64,000 nt of DNA from contig CAWENQ010000004.1 of the NCBI GenBank assembly GCA_963810485.1, positions 310,001-374,000 on the forward strand. The letters run 5' to 3'. This stretch comes from DATKFM01 sp963810485. GTDB lineage: Bacteria > Pseudomonadota > Alphaproteobacteria > Dongiales > Dongiaceae. Shown here in pieces: positions 43,247-50,188 of the stretch. A program made the translations under genes and the position numbers. Under the pieces are notes generated by a model. That model did no database searches. It saw nothing but the letters and a program-made list of their open reading frames with translations, and had not been told where the DNA came from. Position 1 is the stretch's first letter. Every line of letters begins with the position of its first letter.

Positions 43247-43672
43247 TCATTTTACAACGATCTTGCCGCGATAAGCATCGCCGCTGTTCGGCATGAAGTA
43301 TTCGAACTCGCCCGGGCGGATCGGCACAAAGGAGATGACGGCGGCGCCGGCATCGTCGAACTCGATTGAATCGAGACCCAGCGGCCGCACTTCGATGTCG
43401 TTGATGACGACCTCATTAATCCAGATGAAGCGGAAGAACTCCGGCGCGGCGATCGCCATTTCAGATGAACCGTCGCTTTCGATTTTCCAGCGATAGTACT
43501 TTCCGGCCTCGAGCATAATCGGTTCCTTCGGGAAGGCCTTGCCGGCCGAGAGCTGCAGGGGCGCGAGATCCGTGGCCTTGGTGACAAGATTAGCCGCCAT
43601 CGAAGGTAACGCCGCGACACTAGAGGCGAGAGCGCCGGCGACTACCGCGATCCCGAGCATTGATGTTCTCAT
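43247..43672 (-). CDS. Periplasmic cupredoxin-like protein lacking copper ligands
   Basis: This 141-aa exported protein has a signal peptide (MRTSMLGIAVVAGALASSVA). The mature part has a cupredoxin-like beta-sandwich pattern, including IMLEAGKYYRWKIES and IRPGEFEYFMPNSGDAYRG near the end. It contains no cysteine and no histidine at all, so the usual type-1 copper site cannot form. Acidic residues around EVVINDIEVRPLGLDSIEFDD might bind another metal. The ATG is preceded by AGGAGAACCATCTC. It lies between the propeller and ATPase genes of the operon, which suggests a periplasmic helper of that system. Confidence 0.78.
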   Translation of the reverse strand: MRTSMLGIAVVAGALASSVAALPSMAANLVTKATDLAPLQLSAGKAFPKEPIMLEAGKYYRWKIESDGSSEMAIAAPEFFRFIWINEVVINDIEVRPLGLDSIEFDDAGAAVISFVPIRPGEFEYFMPNSGDAYRGKIVVK

Positions 43673-43711
43673 GAGATGGTTCTCCTGGTTCCTTGCGATG
43701 ATGGATTCGAC

Positions 43712-44677
43712 CTATGGCATCACCGCGACGCCCCAGGGTTGATTGCCGACGGTAATGGATTTGATCACCTCGAGGCCGGGAACATCGATGACGGAGATGT
43801 CGTTACTGATCCCGTTTGTGGTGAACAAGCGCGACTGGTCCGCATTGAAGGCGAGCTGCCAGACCCGCTGGCCGACGAGGAGGTAATCTTTCACCTCGAG
43901 TGTCTGGGCGTCGACGACAGCTACGCGATTGGCTGGCCCCAACGCCACAAACGCAAGCTTGAGATCCTTGGTGACGCGCACGCCGACGGGCTGGATCGCC
44001 TCCTTGGTGACTCCAGGCACTTCAAAGCCGATGGTCTTGATGACTTGGCGTGTTGCCGAGTCGATGACGCTGACGGTGCCGCCGATCTCGGAGGAGACCC
44101 AGACCTGCTTGCCGTCGGCGGTGAATTCGGCGAAACGTGGCCGCGAATCCACCAGCACATTGTCGACGATTTCATATGTCGCAGTATCGATGAAGTGCGC
44201 CATGTTGGTGGTCTCGGAAGTATTCACCAGCCACTTCCCGTCCGGGCTGATGCCCATTCCCTCCGGTTCGACGCCGACAGGCACCTCCGCGATCGGCTCG
44301 CCGGACTCGACATCGACAATGGTGACCATGTTGTCGTCCTCGTTGGCGATGTAGAGCGGATTCCCTGATGGCGAGAGCACAAAGAGCTCGGGATCGGGTC
44401 CCGAGGGCAGCGTGCGGACGATCTCATATGTCGAGGTGTCCATGACCTCGACATGATTGTCGTCGCTGGCGCAGATATAGAGATGCTTGTTGTCGAGGCT
44501 GAGCGTGATACCGCGAGGGCGCTGGCCGACGGCCACGGTCTTGACGACTTCCAGCGTGGCGCCATCGAGGATGGAGATGCTGTTGTCCTTTTCATTGGAG
44601 ACAAAGATCGTTTCCGCCACCGCTGGAACTGCAGGGATCACAGCGGCAAGGGCGAAAGCAGCAAAGGCCCATCTCAT
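43712..44677 (-). CDS. Periplasmic YVTN/beta-propeller repeat protein, PQQ-associated
   Basis: This is a seven-bladed beta-propeller of about 321 aa with a signal peptide (MRWAFAAFALAAVIPAVPAVA). Blade repeats follow the YVTN pattern, for example FVSNEKDNSISILDG, YICASDDNHVEVMDTST, YIANEDDNMVTIVDVES and FTTNGISNDISVIDVPG. I start at 44677 because GGAGG then lies 7 bases upstream; the ATG at 44683 sits almost inside that site. This family occurs with PQQ-dependent dehydrogenase ABC loci. The lut cluster of Methylorubrum contains a comparable periplasmic propeller-type protein, so a metal- or quinoprotein-binding role is possible but not shown here. Confidence 0.85.
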   Translation of the reverse strand: MRWAFAAFALAAVIPAVPAVAETIFVSNEKDNSISILDGATLEVVKTVAVGQRPRGITLSLDNKHLYICASDDNHVEVMDTSTYEIVRTLPSGPDPELFVLSPSGNPLYIANEDDNMVTIVDVESGEPIAEVPVGVEPEGMGISPDGKWLVNTSETTNMAHFIDTATYEIVDNVLVDSRPRFAEFTADGKQVWVSSEIGGTVSVIDSATRQVIKTIGFEVPGVTKEAIQPVGVRVTKDLKLAFVALGPANRVAVVDAQTLEVKDYLLVGQRVWQLAFNADQSRLFTTNGISNDISVIDVPGLEVIKSITVGNQPWGVAVMP

Positions 44678-44728
44678 ACTCATTCCTCCCGATGTGGCAT
44701 CTTGTTTCCTAGGCGATCCGCGCCGGTC

Positions 44729-45943
44729 CTATTGAAATTTGCAGGTGGTATCCGGGCGGTCGTAGCCGAGGGTGTCGAGTTCGCTGAACTCATGCAGGAA
44801 TCCTTCCTGCGGCGAGACGGAAACGAGCACGCGGGATGTCGCCAGCAGAATCGGCTGGCGCAGCTGTCCGTCCCAATCGCGGAATGTCAATTTCTGTCCC
44901 TTGAAGCCGGCAACGCCGAACTCAGGACTGCGGATATAAGCCGATACCGTCGGCAAATCTGCCGCCTTGGTCCGGGTCGTCGCTTCCGAGACGGCGCGCA
45001 AGGCGACCCAGGCGGCGTAGTCGCGCTCGGTCATCCAGCGGCCGGCAAACCGCGCAAAGCGATTCTGCATCTGGGTGGCGCCCCATTGTTCCTGGCTGCG
45101 ATGCCAGGCTGTCGGGAACAGCCCCTGGGTGCCGACAACCGGCCGCGGATCCCAGGTGCGGTATTGCAGATACTCGCCGAACGCATCCCGGACATCGGAG
45201 ACGACAAGCACGTCGTAATCCTCGGCATCCTGGGTGAAGACCGGCATCTGCTTCTGGATTTGCGCATGGCCCGTATCGGTGCGGCGCGAGCCGGTTTCCG
45301 CGTCGAAGATGCGCTCTTCGACAATCGTGGCGCTGAATTTCTCGGCGGCGTGACGCAAAGCGTCAGCGAAATGCTTGTCGTCCTCGCCCGTGCCCGTCAC
45401 CAGCAGCCAGTTCGCCCAGCGCTTCCAGATCAGGTATTGCGCCAGACCATCGGCAAGCATGGCATAGTCGGGAATTGTATGCAGGACATTGGCGCGGCAC
45501 TGGTCGTTTCTCAGGCTATCGTCCTTCGCATGGATATTGAACAGCAGAGCGTCCTTCGCCTCCGGCAGATCGGCGACTTCCAGCAATTGGGCCTCCGGCA
45601 GGTCGACGACAAAGAAGCGATTGCCTTTGCCGTAGAGATCGCGAAAGGCGGCGGCGATATCCCCGTCTTCCGCCACAACGGCTTCGCTGAGGACGAAATT
45701 CTGCCCCGTGAACTTGCCGGTCGTATTGTTGTCTTCGATCCCAAGCCGGGCACCCCAAAGGCCGTTGTTCTCGGTCGGCTGATCGGCGAGCGACAGCGGC
45801 GGCAAGGTCTTGGTGTGCTGGGTGAGGTAAGCGATGGGGATATTGACCAACGTCGTTTCCGACTGGGCGGCAAGGTCCGCCGGGCAGCCGGCCGACAAGA
45901 AAATGAACAGGCCGCAGGACGCCAAGTACCGCAGGGTTTGCAA
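44729..45943 (-). CDS. ABC transporter substrate-binding protein, PQQ-dependent pathway type
   Basis: This is a periplasmic binding protein of about 404 aa with the amino-acid-type (class I) fold of the PQQ-associated ABC family. Features are IPIAYLTQHTKTLPPLS at the mature N-terminus, GARLGIEDNNTTGKFTGQNF, and VLVVSDVRDAFGEYLQYRTW in the second lobe. I prefer the TTG at 45943 (MQTLRYLASCGLF) because GGAGG lies 6 bases upstream. The signal peptide ends near AGCPADLAAQ; a lipobox at AGC is possible but weak. It is the first gene of the six-gene minus-strand operon (lutA-like) and has a good promoter upstream. Confidence 0.87.
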   Translation of the reverse strand: MQTLRYLASCGLFIFLSAGCPADLAAQSETTLVNIPIAYLTQHTKTLPPLSLADQPTENNGLWGARLGIEDNNTTGKFTGQNFVLSEAVVAEDGDIAAAFRDLYGKGNRFFVVDLPEAQLLEVADLPEAKDALLFNIHAKDDSLRNDQCRANVLHTIPDYAMLADGLAQYLIWKRWANWLLVTGTGEDDKHFADALRHAAEKFSATIVEERIFDAETGSRRTDTGHAQIQKQMPVFTQDAEDYDVLVVSDVRDAFGEYLQYRTWDPRPVVGTQGLFPTAWHRSQEQWGATQMQNRFARFAGRWMTERDYAAWVALRAVSEATTRTKAADLPTVSAYIRSPEFGVAGFKGQKLTFRDWDGQLRQPILLATSRVLVSVSPQEGFLHEFSELDTLGYDRPDTTCKFQ

Positions 45944-46042
45944 GCCACACCTCCGCAATCGCTTCCTCTGGAGCAGCGTCCGACCGGCTCGCTACCGGGC
46001 CGTCTCAGGCAATCGCGGACGATGCGTTTTTCCTTTGTAAAT

Positions 46043-46071
46043 GTTATAATTCCCCCCGCAAACTACTGCAA
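46043..46071 (-). promoter_or_regulatory. Sigma-70-like promoter for the lut-like operon
   Basis: On the minus strand TTGCAG (46066-46071) is followed after 17 bases by TATAAC (46043-46048), a good match to the -35/-10 consensus, about 100 bases before the binding-protein gene. The same segment reads TATAAT on the plus strand at 46045-46050 and could be the -10 of the divergent importer operon, but without a clear -35. Confidence 0.45.
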
Positions 46072-46149
46072 GAAGAGGAACTATCTCAAATCCTCAGGGT
46101 TGGCAGGCACCCAAGCAGGGCAAGACACATCTCCAGGAGGGAACCAATC

Positions 46150-47136
46150 ATGATCGGGTGGCGATCGAAGCTTTCACTGACCGGGGGCCTGTTCGGTCTC
46201 GCCCTGCTGTTGTGCGGCGCAGCGGAAGCCGGAACGGTCAAGATCGGCGTGCTGAAGTTCGGCACGGTCAGCTGGGAGCTCGATGTGATCAAGCAGCATG
46301 GACTCGACAAGGCGGCAGGCATCGATCTCGACATCGTCGAGCTCGCCAACAATCAGGCGACGGCCGTGGCGCTGCAAGCCGGCGAAGTCGATGTCATCGT
46401 GACCGACTGGCTCTGGGTGTCGCGGCAGCGGGCCGACGGGGCACCCTTCACATTTGCCCCCTACTCCACCTCCGTCGGCTCCCTGATGGTTCCCGGCGAT
46501 TCACCGATCAAGAGTCTCGCCGATCTTGCGGGCAAGCGCGTCGGGATCGCCGGCGGGCCGGTCGACAAGAGCTGGCTGGTCATTCGCGCCATGGCGGCGC
46601 AACGGGACGGGCTGGATTTGGACGCCAGCGTTGAGAAGATTTTCGCAGCACCGCCATTGCTGAACGAGCAGATACAGCTCGGCGAGATCGACGCGGTGAT
46701 CAACAACTGGAATTTTGTCGCCCAATTGGAGGCCAAAGGATACCGGAAGATCACCGGCGCGGAAGAAGCCGCCCATGAACTCGGCATCAAGACGGCCGTG
46801 CCCCTGCTCGGATATGTGTTCAGCGCGGATTGGGCGGCGGAACACAAGACGGATGTTCTCGGCCTGATCGAGGCGAGCCGTCAGGCGAAGAAGATCCTGG
46901 CGGAATCGGATGAGGAATGGCAGCGGCTGCGGCCGATGATGAAAGCAGCGGATGATGCGACGTTTGCGGCGCTGCGCGACGGATTCCGGTCCGGCATTCC
47001 GAAAGTCTGGGGCGATGCCGAACGAACCGACGCGGCGGCGCTCTTCGCCATCATGGCGAAACTCGGCGGCAAGGAGCTGGTCGGAAAATCCGCGACCCTG
47101 CAACCCGGCACCTTCTGGCCCGACCTAAGCTATTGA
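46150..47136 (+). CDS. NitT/TauT-like ABC transporter substrate-binding protein in the xox locus
   Basis: This 328-aa periplasmic binding protein begins MIGWRSKLSLTGGLFGLALL with cleavage near AAEAG. The mature part begins TVKIGVLKFGTVSWELDVIK and has ELANNQATAVALQAGEVDVI and the IKSLADLAGKRVGIAGGP segment, all typical of the NMT1/SsuA-type fold. The start is fixed by CAGGAGGGAACCAATC. The permease and ATPase genes follow. The operon is divergent from the lut-like operon and its ATPase is convergent with xoxJ, so it probably serves the same methanol/lanthanide/PQQ physiology. The ligand is unknown. Confidence 0.87.
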   Translation: MIGWRSKLSLTGGLFGLALLLCGAAEAGTVKIGVLKFGTVSWELDVIKQHGLDKAAGIDLDIVELANNQATAVALQAGEVDVIVTDWLWVSRQRADGAPFTFAPYSTSVGSLMVPGDSPIKSLADLAGKRVGIAGGPVDKSWLVIRAMAAQRDGLDLDASVEKIFAAPPLLNEQIQLGEIDAVINNWNFVAQLEAKGYRKITGAEEAAHELGIKTAVPLLGYVFSADWAAEHKTDVLGLIEASRQAKKILAESDEEWQRLRPMMKAADDATFAALRDGFRSGIPKVWGDAERTDAAALFAIMAKLGGKELVGKSATLQPGTFWPDLSY

Positions 47137-47179
47137 TCGCCTCGCTCGATCCCGCGATTTCGTCATCAGGGTCGCTTCG

Positions 47180-47890
47180 TTGGCGGCCTTGATCCTGTTA
47201 TGGGAAGCCGGCAGCCTCTTGCTCGGCCACCGCAAGCTGCCAAGCCCGGTCACTGTCGCATTCGTTTTCGGCGACGAACTTTCCGATGGGAGCCTGCTCT
47301 ACCACCTCGGCATTACACTGTTGCGCGTGGCGGCAACCTTCGTCGTCGCGATGGCCATCGGTTGCGCCGTGGGAATTGCCATGGGCCGGCTTCCGGGTTT
47401 CAACCTCTTCTTCGACAGCTGGCTCATCGTCCTGCTGACATTTCCGGCGCTGGTCGCGGCAATGCTCTGTTATCTCTGGTTCGGGTTCTCCGAACTGGCA
47501 GTCGTCATCGCGGTCGCCATCAACAAGATCCCCAATGTGGCGGTCACCATGCGGGAAGGCGCACGCGCGATCAGCCGGGACAACCTGGAAATGGCCGCCA
47601 TTTTCCGCTTTAGCCGGATCAAAGTGCTGCGTCATGTCATCATCCCCGAGCTGGCGCCGTTCTTCATTGCTGCCGCGCGTTCGGGGCTTGCCCTGATATG
47701 GAAGATTGTCCTGGTCGTGGAACTCCTGGGCCGAAGCAACGGGGTAGGATTTCAGATCAACCTGTTCTTTTCCTTTTTCGACGTCGCCTCAATCATCGCC
47801 TACACGATCGCCTTCGTCGCCGTGGTGCAGCTTATCGAGTTCGGCCTGCTCCGCCCCCTCGACCGCTATGTTGTCCGTTGGCGCCGATGA
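47180..47890 (+). CDS. ABC transporter permease of the xox-locus importer
   Basis: This inner-membrane permease of the BPD_transp_1 family has membrane segments including AATFVVAMAIGCAVGIAMG, WLIVLLTFPALVAAMLCYLW and IIAYTIAFVAVVQLIEFG. The ATPase-contact loop is FSRIKVLRHVIIPELAPF. The TTG at 47180 has AGGG 8 bases upstream. Homologues usually have 15-20 more N-terminal residues, and the frame is open back to 47132 (an ATT touching the binding-protein stop), so the real start may lie further upstream. The stop overlaps the ATPase ATG. Confidence 0.83.
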   Translation: MAALILLWEAGSLLLGHRKLPSPVTVAFVFGDELSDGSLLYHLGITLLRVAATFVVAMAIGCAVGIAMGRLPGFNLFFDSWLIVLLTFPALVAAMLCYLWFGFSELAVVIAVAINKIPNVAVTMREGARAISRDNLEMAAIFRFSRIKVLRHVIIPELAPFFIAAARSGLALIWKIVLVVELLGRSNGVGFQINLFFSFFDVASIIAYTIAFVAVVQLIEFGLLRPLDRYVVRWRR

Positions 47891-48525
47891 AGGAGGTGAC
47901 GATCGACATTGCGCTCAAGCGCTTCGTGCCCGTGGGAGCGGCGCTGCCTGTGGTGGCGCTGCGGGATCTGCGTTTCAGCGTGAAGCCTGGCGAATTCGTT
48001 TGCGTTCTCGGGCCATCGGGCTGCGGCAAGACGACGCTCCTCAACATCATCGCAGGCTTGGACAGCGACTTCTCAGGCGACGTGAATGGCGGCGGCAAAC
48101 CGGGGATGGCAAGCCCTGTTATCGGTTACGTCTTTCAGACTCCGCGACTTCTGCCTTGGCGCACGGTTGCAGAGAACATTCAACTTGTGCTGCGGCCGGG
48201 ACAAGAAACCGGCATTGTCGACGAACTGCTGGCGATGACCGGATTGAGCGCGTTCCGCGACACCTTTCCGGAGCGGCTTTCGGTGGGCATGAGCCGGCGA
48301 GTTGCCCTGGTCCGTGCCTTTGCAGTTGAACCGGATCTGCTGCTGATGGACGAACCTTTCGTGTCGCTGGATGAAGCGACGGCGCACAGACTCCGGCAGA
48401 TGTTGATGGATATCTGGCAACGCCGGCCGACGACGGTTCTATTCGTTACCCACGATACGCGCGAGGCTGTCTTGCTAGCGGACAGGATCGTCAGAACTCA
48501 CTGCGTCGCCGGGCACCGTGGATAG
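47887..48525 (+). CDS. ABC transporter ATP-binding protein of the xox-locus importer (C-terminal frame break)
   Basis: This is the ATPase of the importer. It has Walker A GPSGCGKTT, Q-loop VFQTPRLLPWRTV, a slightly altered signature LSVGMSRRVALVRA, Walker B LLLMDEP and switch H in FVTHDTREAV. As sequenced it stops at 48525. After 48494 the expected family tail (VRLTASPGTVDRIITVDVP) is in the next frame and extends at least to about 48,590. One extra A in GAACTC at 48494-48499 accounts for this, so the true stop lies further right and cannot be fixed here. The start overlaps the permease stop (ATGA). Confidence 0.83.
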   Translation: MKEVTIDIALKRFVPVGAALPVVALRDLRFSVKPGEFVCVLGPSGCGKTTLLNIIAGLDSDFSGDVNGGGKPGMASPVIGYVFQTPRLLPWRTVAENIQLVLRPGQETGIVDELLAMTGLSAFRDTFPERLSVGMSRRVALVRAFAVEPDLLLMDEPFVSLDEATAHRLRQMLMDIWQRRPTTVLFVTHDTREAVLLADRIVRTHCVAGHRG

Positions 48526-48641
48526 GATCATCACTGTCGATGTTCCGCGCCAGCAACGCAGCGACTCCGCAATCATCGAGTTCCTGGCGCGCGCTACATC
48601 TTCGAGAAGTCTTGAGACGGCGCGTTGCGCTGCGGCGGAAA

Positions 48642-49502
48642 CTACTGCGTCAGCGGCTTGCCCTGGGAGTCCAGGAGTGGAACGCCATAGTCCAGAAGGA
48701 TCTTGTTTATCTCAGCCTGGTGCTCGCGGATCAGGCCGTTCACCTTGCGCTTCCACTCCGGCTCGTTGTATCGGACGCCCATGGTGATGCGATAGTCCAT
48801 CTGCATCGGCATGTTCGTGCTTTCCAGGGGAACCACCGACAAGGGAACGGACTCCTGTTTGGCATAGAACCCGGCAATCGGGCCCCAGAGCACGCCGACA
48901 TCGATCGTGCCCGCGGCGATGTCATGAATCATCTGGGCGGCCGGGTGATCGAAGCGCGTATCGACGACAAGCTGATAGCTTTGCAGATTGTTCAGCAGCC
49001 CCTGCGTCGCGAGTATCGTGGTCGGCGGCGTGCCGGCGATCGCACCGATCTTCATTGTCTGGAGTATCGGATCGTCGAGCGATTTCAGCGTCAGACCGCG
49101 ATCGGCCTTGTAGATCAGCGCATAGGTCGACCGGTAGTAGGGATTGGAATTCTGCAACAGCTCGTTGCCGGAGACAGTGCCCATGACGATATCGCAGCGC
49201 CGCGCATTCAGCGTCGAGCGGATGAACCCCATGGAATCGGGATAGTAGGTATAGCGCACGGGAATGCCGAGATCGGCTGCGAACAACTCCGCGATCTTGT
49301 TCTCGAAACCTTCGCCCTTGTCGTTGGAGAAAGGAAGATTGCTCGGATCGGCGCAAACGCGAAGAGATGTGGTGTCAATCGTCTCCGATGTTTGCGCTCG
49401 CACGGAAGTCGAGAAGGGCGACAGCGCCGCAAAGGATATGACGGCGCAGATGCAGATCGCGGCGAAACGCATGCTGGTGCTGATCGGCGGATTGTGTTTC
49501 AT
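48642..49502 (-). CDS. xoxJ: Periplasmic binding protein XoxJ
   Basis: XoxJ is the periplasmic solute-binding-type protein encoded with lanthanide methanol dehydrogenases and thought to help activate or mature XoxF. The 286-aa protein has a signal peptide (MRFAAICICAVISFAALSPF region, cleavage near VRAQ). The mature start SLRVCADPSNLPFSNDKGEGFENKIAEL is characteristic of the quinoprotein-associated binding proteins, followed by CDIVMGTVSGNELLQNSNPYYRS. It is the third gene of xoxF-xoxG-xoxJ, 27 bases after xoxG, and converges on the importer ATPase. Confidence 0.93.
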   Translation of the reverse strand: MKHNPPISTSMRFAAICICAVISFAALSPFSTSVRAQTSETIDTTSLRVCADPSNLPFSNDKGEGFENKIAELFAADLGIPVRYTYYPDSMGFIRSTLNARRCDIVMGTVSGNELLQNSNPYYRSTYALIYKADRGLTLKSLDDPILQTMKIGAIAGTPPTTILATQGLLNNLQSYQLVVDTRFDHPAAQMIHDIAAGTIDVGVLWGPIAGFYAKQESVPLSVVPLESTNMPMQMDYRITMGVRYNEPEWKRKVNGLIREHQAEINKILLDYGVPLLDSQGKPLTQ

Positions 49503-49529
49503 GTTTCCGCCTCGCGGCGTTTTCGGCGC

Positions 49530-50007
49530 TCAGCTACCGAGGCAGGCCGTGTCGCGTTCCTGCGCTTCCACCGGCTTCTCGGCTTTCTTTTCCGGCCTGC
49601 CGCGCGGCAAGACGCCATCGGAGCGCGCCTTCAAGTAGGCATAGATGTCGTCGACAAAGCACATGACGTTCGGATTCAATCCGAAGGACGGCATGACCTT
49701 GTCGCTGGAGGTCGTTACGTTCTTCCTGCCGTTGGTGACGATATCGAGAAAGTCCTCATAGCTCAGAACCTTCAGCGAGTTCGACCAACGCCGGACCGAA
49801 CGAGCTGCCCAATCCGTCGGGACCGTGGCAGACGTGACAGTCGGCGTGATAGCGGCGAAATCCGCTATAGGTGTACCAGTCGACGGTGCCGTCTTCGGTG
49901 ATCTTGTATGGCTTCTCTTCTTCTTGCGCCTTTGCGGGCAGATCGATTCCGGCGATCACCAGAACCGCCAGCCAGAGCGACACGTGGCGGATAAACTTCA
50001 TCAGCAT
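49530..50007 (-). CDS. xoxG: Cytochrome c XoxG (frame break)
   Basis: XoxG is the periplasmic c-type cytochrome that accepts electrons from XoxF. A signal peptide (MLMKFIRHVSLWLAVLVIAG, cleavage near AKAQ) precedes WYTYSGFRRYHADCHVCHGPDG, with the haem motif CHVCH at residues 57-61. The second half (SLKVLSYEDFLDIVTNGRK, then SDKVMPSFGLNPNVMCFVDD with the axial-Met region) is in the next frame after GAGTTC at 49787-49792. Removing one base gives 158 aa and ends QERDTACLGS. GAGGA lies 9 bases before the ATG at 50007. A terminator lies between it and xoxF. Confidence 0.92.
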
Positions 50008-50116
50008 TCGGCCCGTTCCTCGTCGTAATCATTGCTTCGGATGCTACGAGCAAAACAGCGCACCCCCGCTGCAATTCGCCCCCGCCCGTTCAACTCATCC
50101 GAAGTCATGTTGATTG

Positions 50117-50161
50117 AAAAAAGGGCCCGGCAGGGCGATTTGATTTTCGCCGTGCCGGGCC
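50117..50161 (-). terminator. Intrinsic terminator between xoxF and xoxG
   Basis: On the minus strand a 15-bp stem with one C-C mismatch (GGCCCGGCACGGCGA pairing with TCGCCCTGCCGGGCC) has an 8-base loop and is followed by CTTTTTT. It begins 27 bases after the xoxF stop and ends 110 bases before xoxG. It should end most xoxF transcripts, so xoxG and xoxJ would be expressed by read-through or from a second promoter. Confidence 0.88.
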
Positions 50162-50188
50162 TGATCGCTTCAGGTCACAGGTTGAAGC

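Noticed and set aside
48540..49901. 453-aa plus-strand frame opposite xoxJ and xoxG
   Set aside because: It is antisense to well-recognised xox genes; its Arg/His-rich composition is typical of a GC-rich shadow frame.
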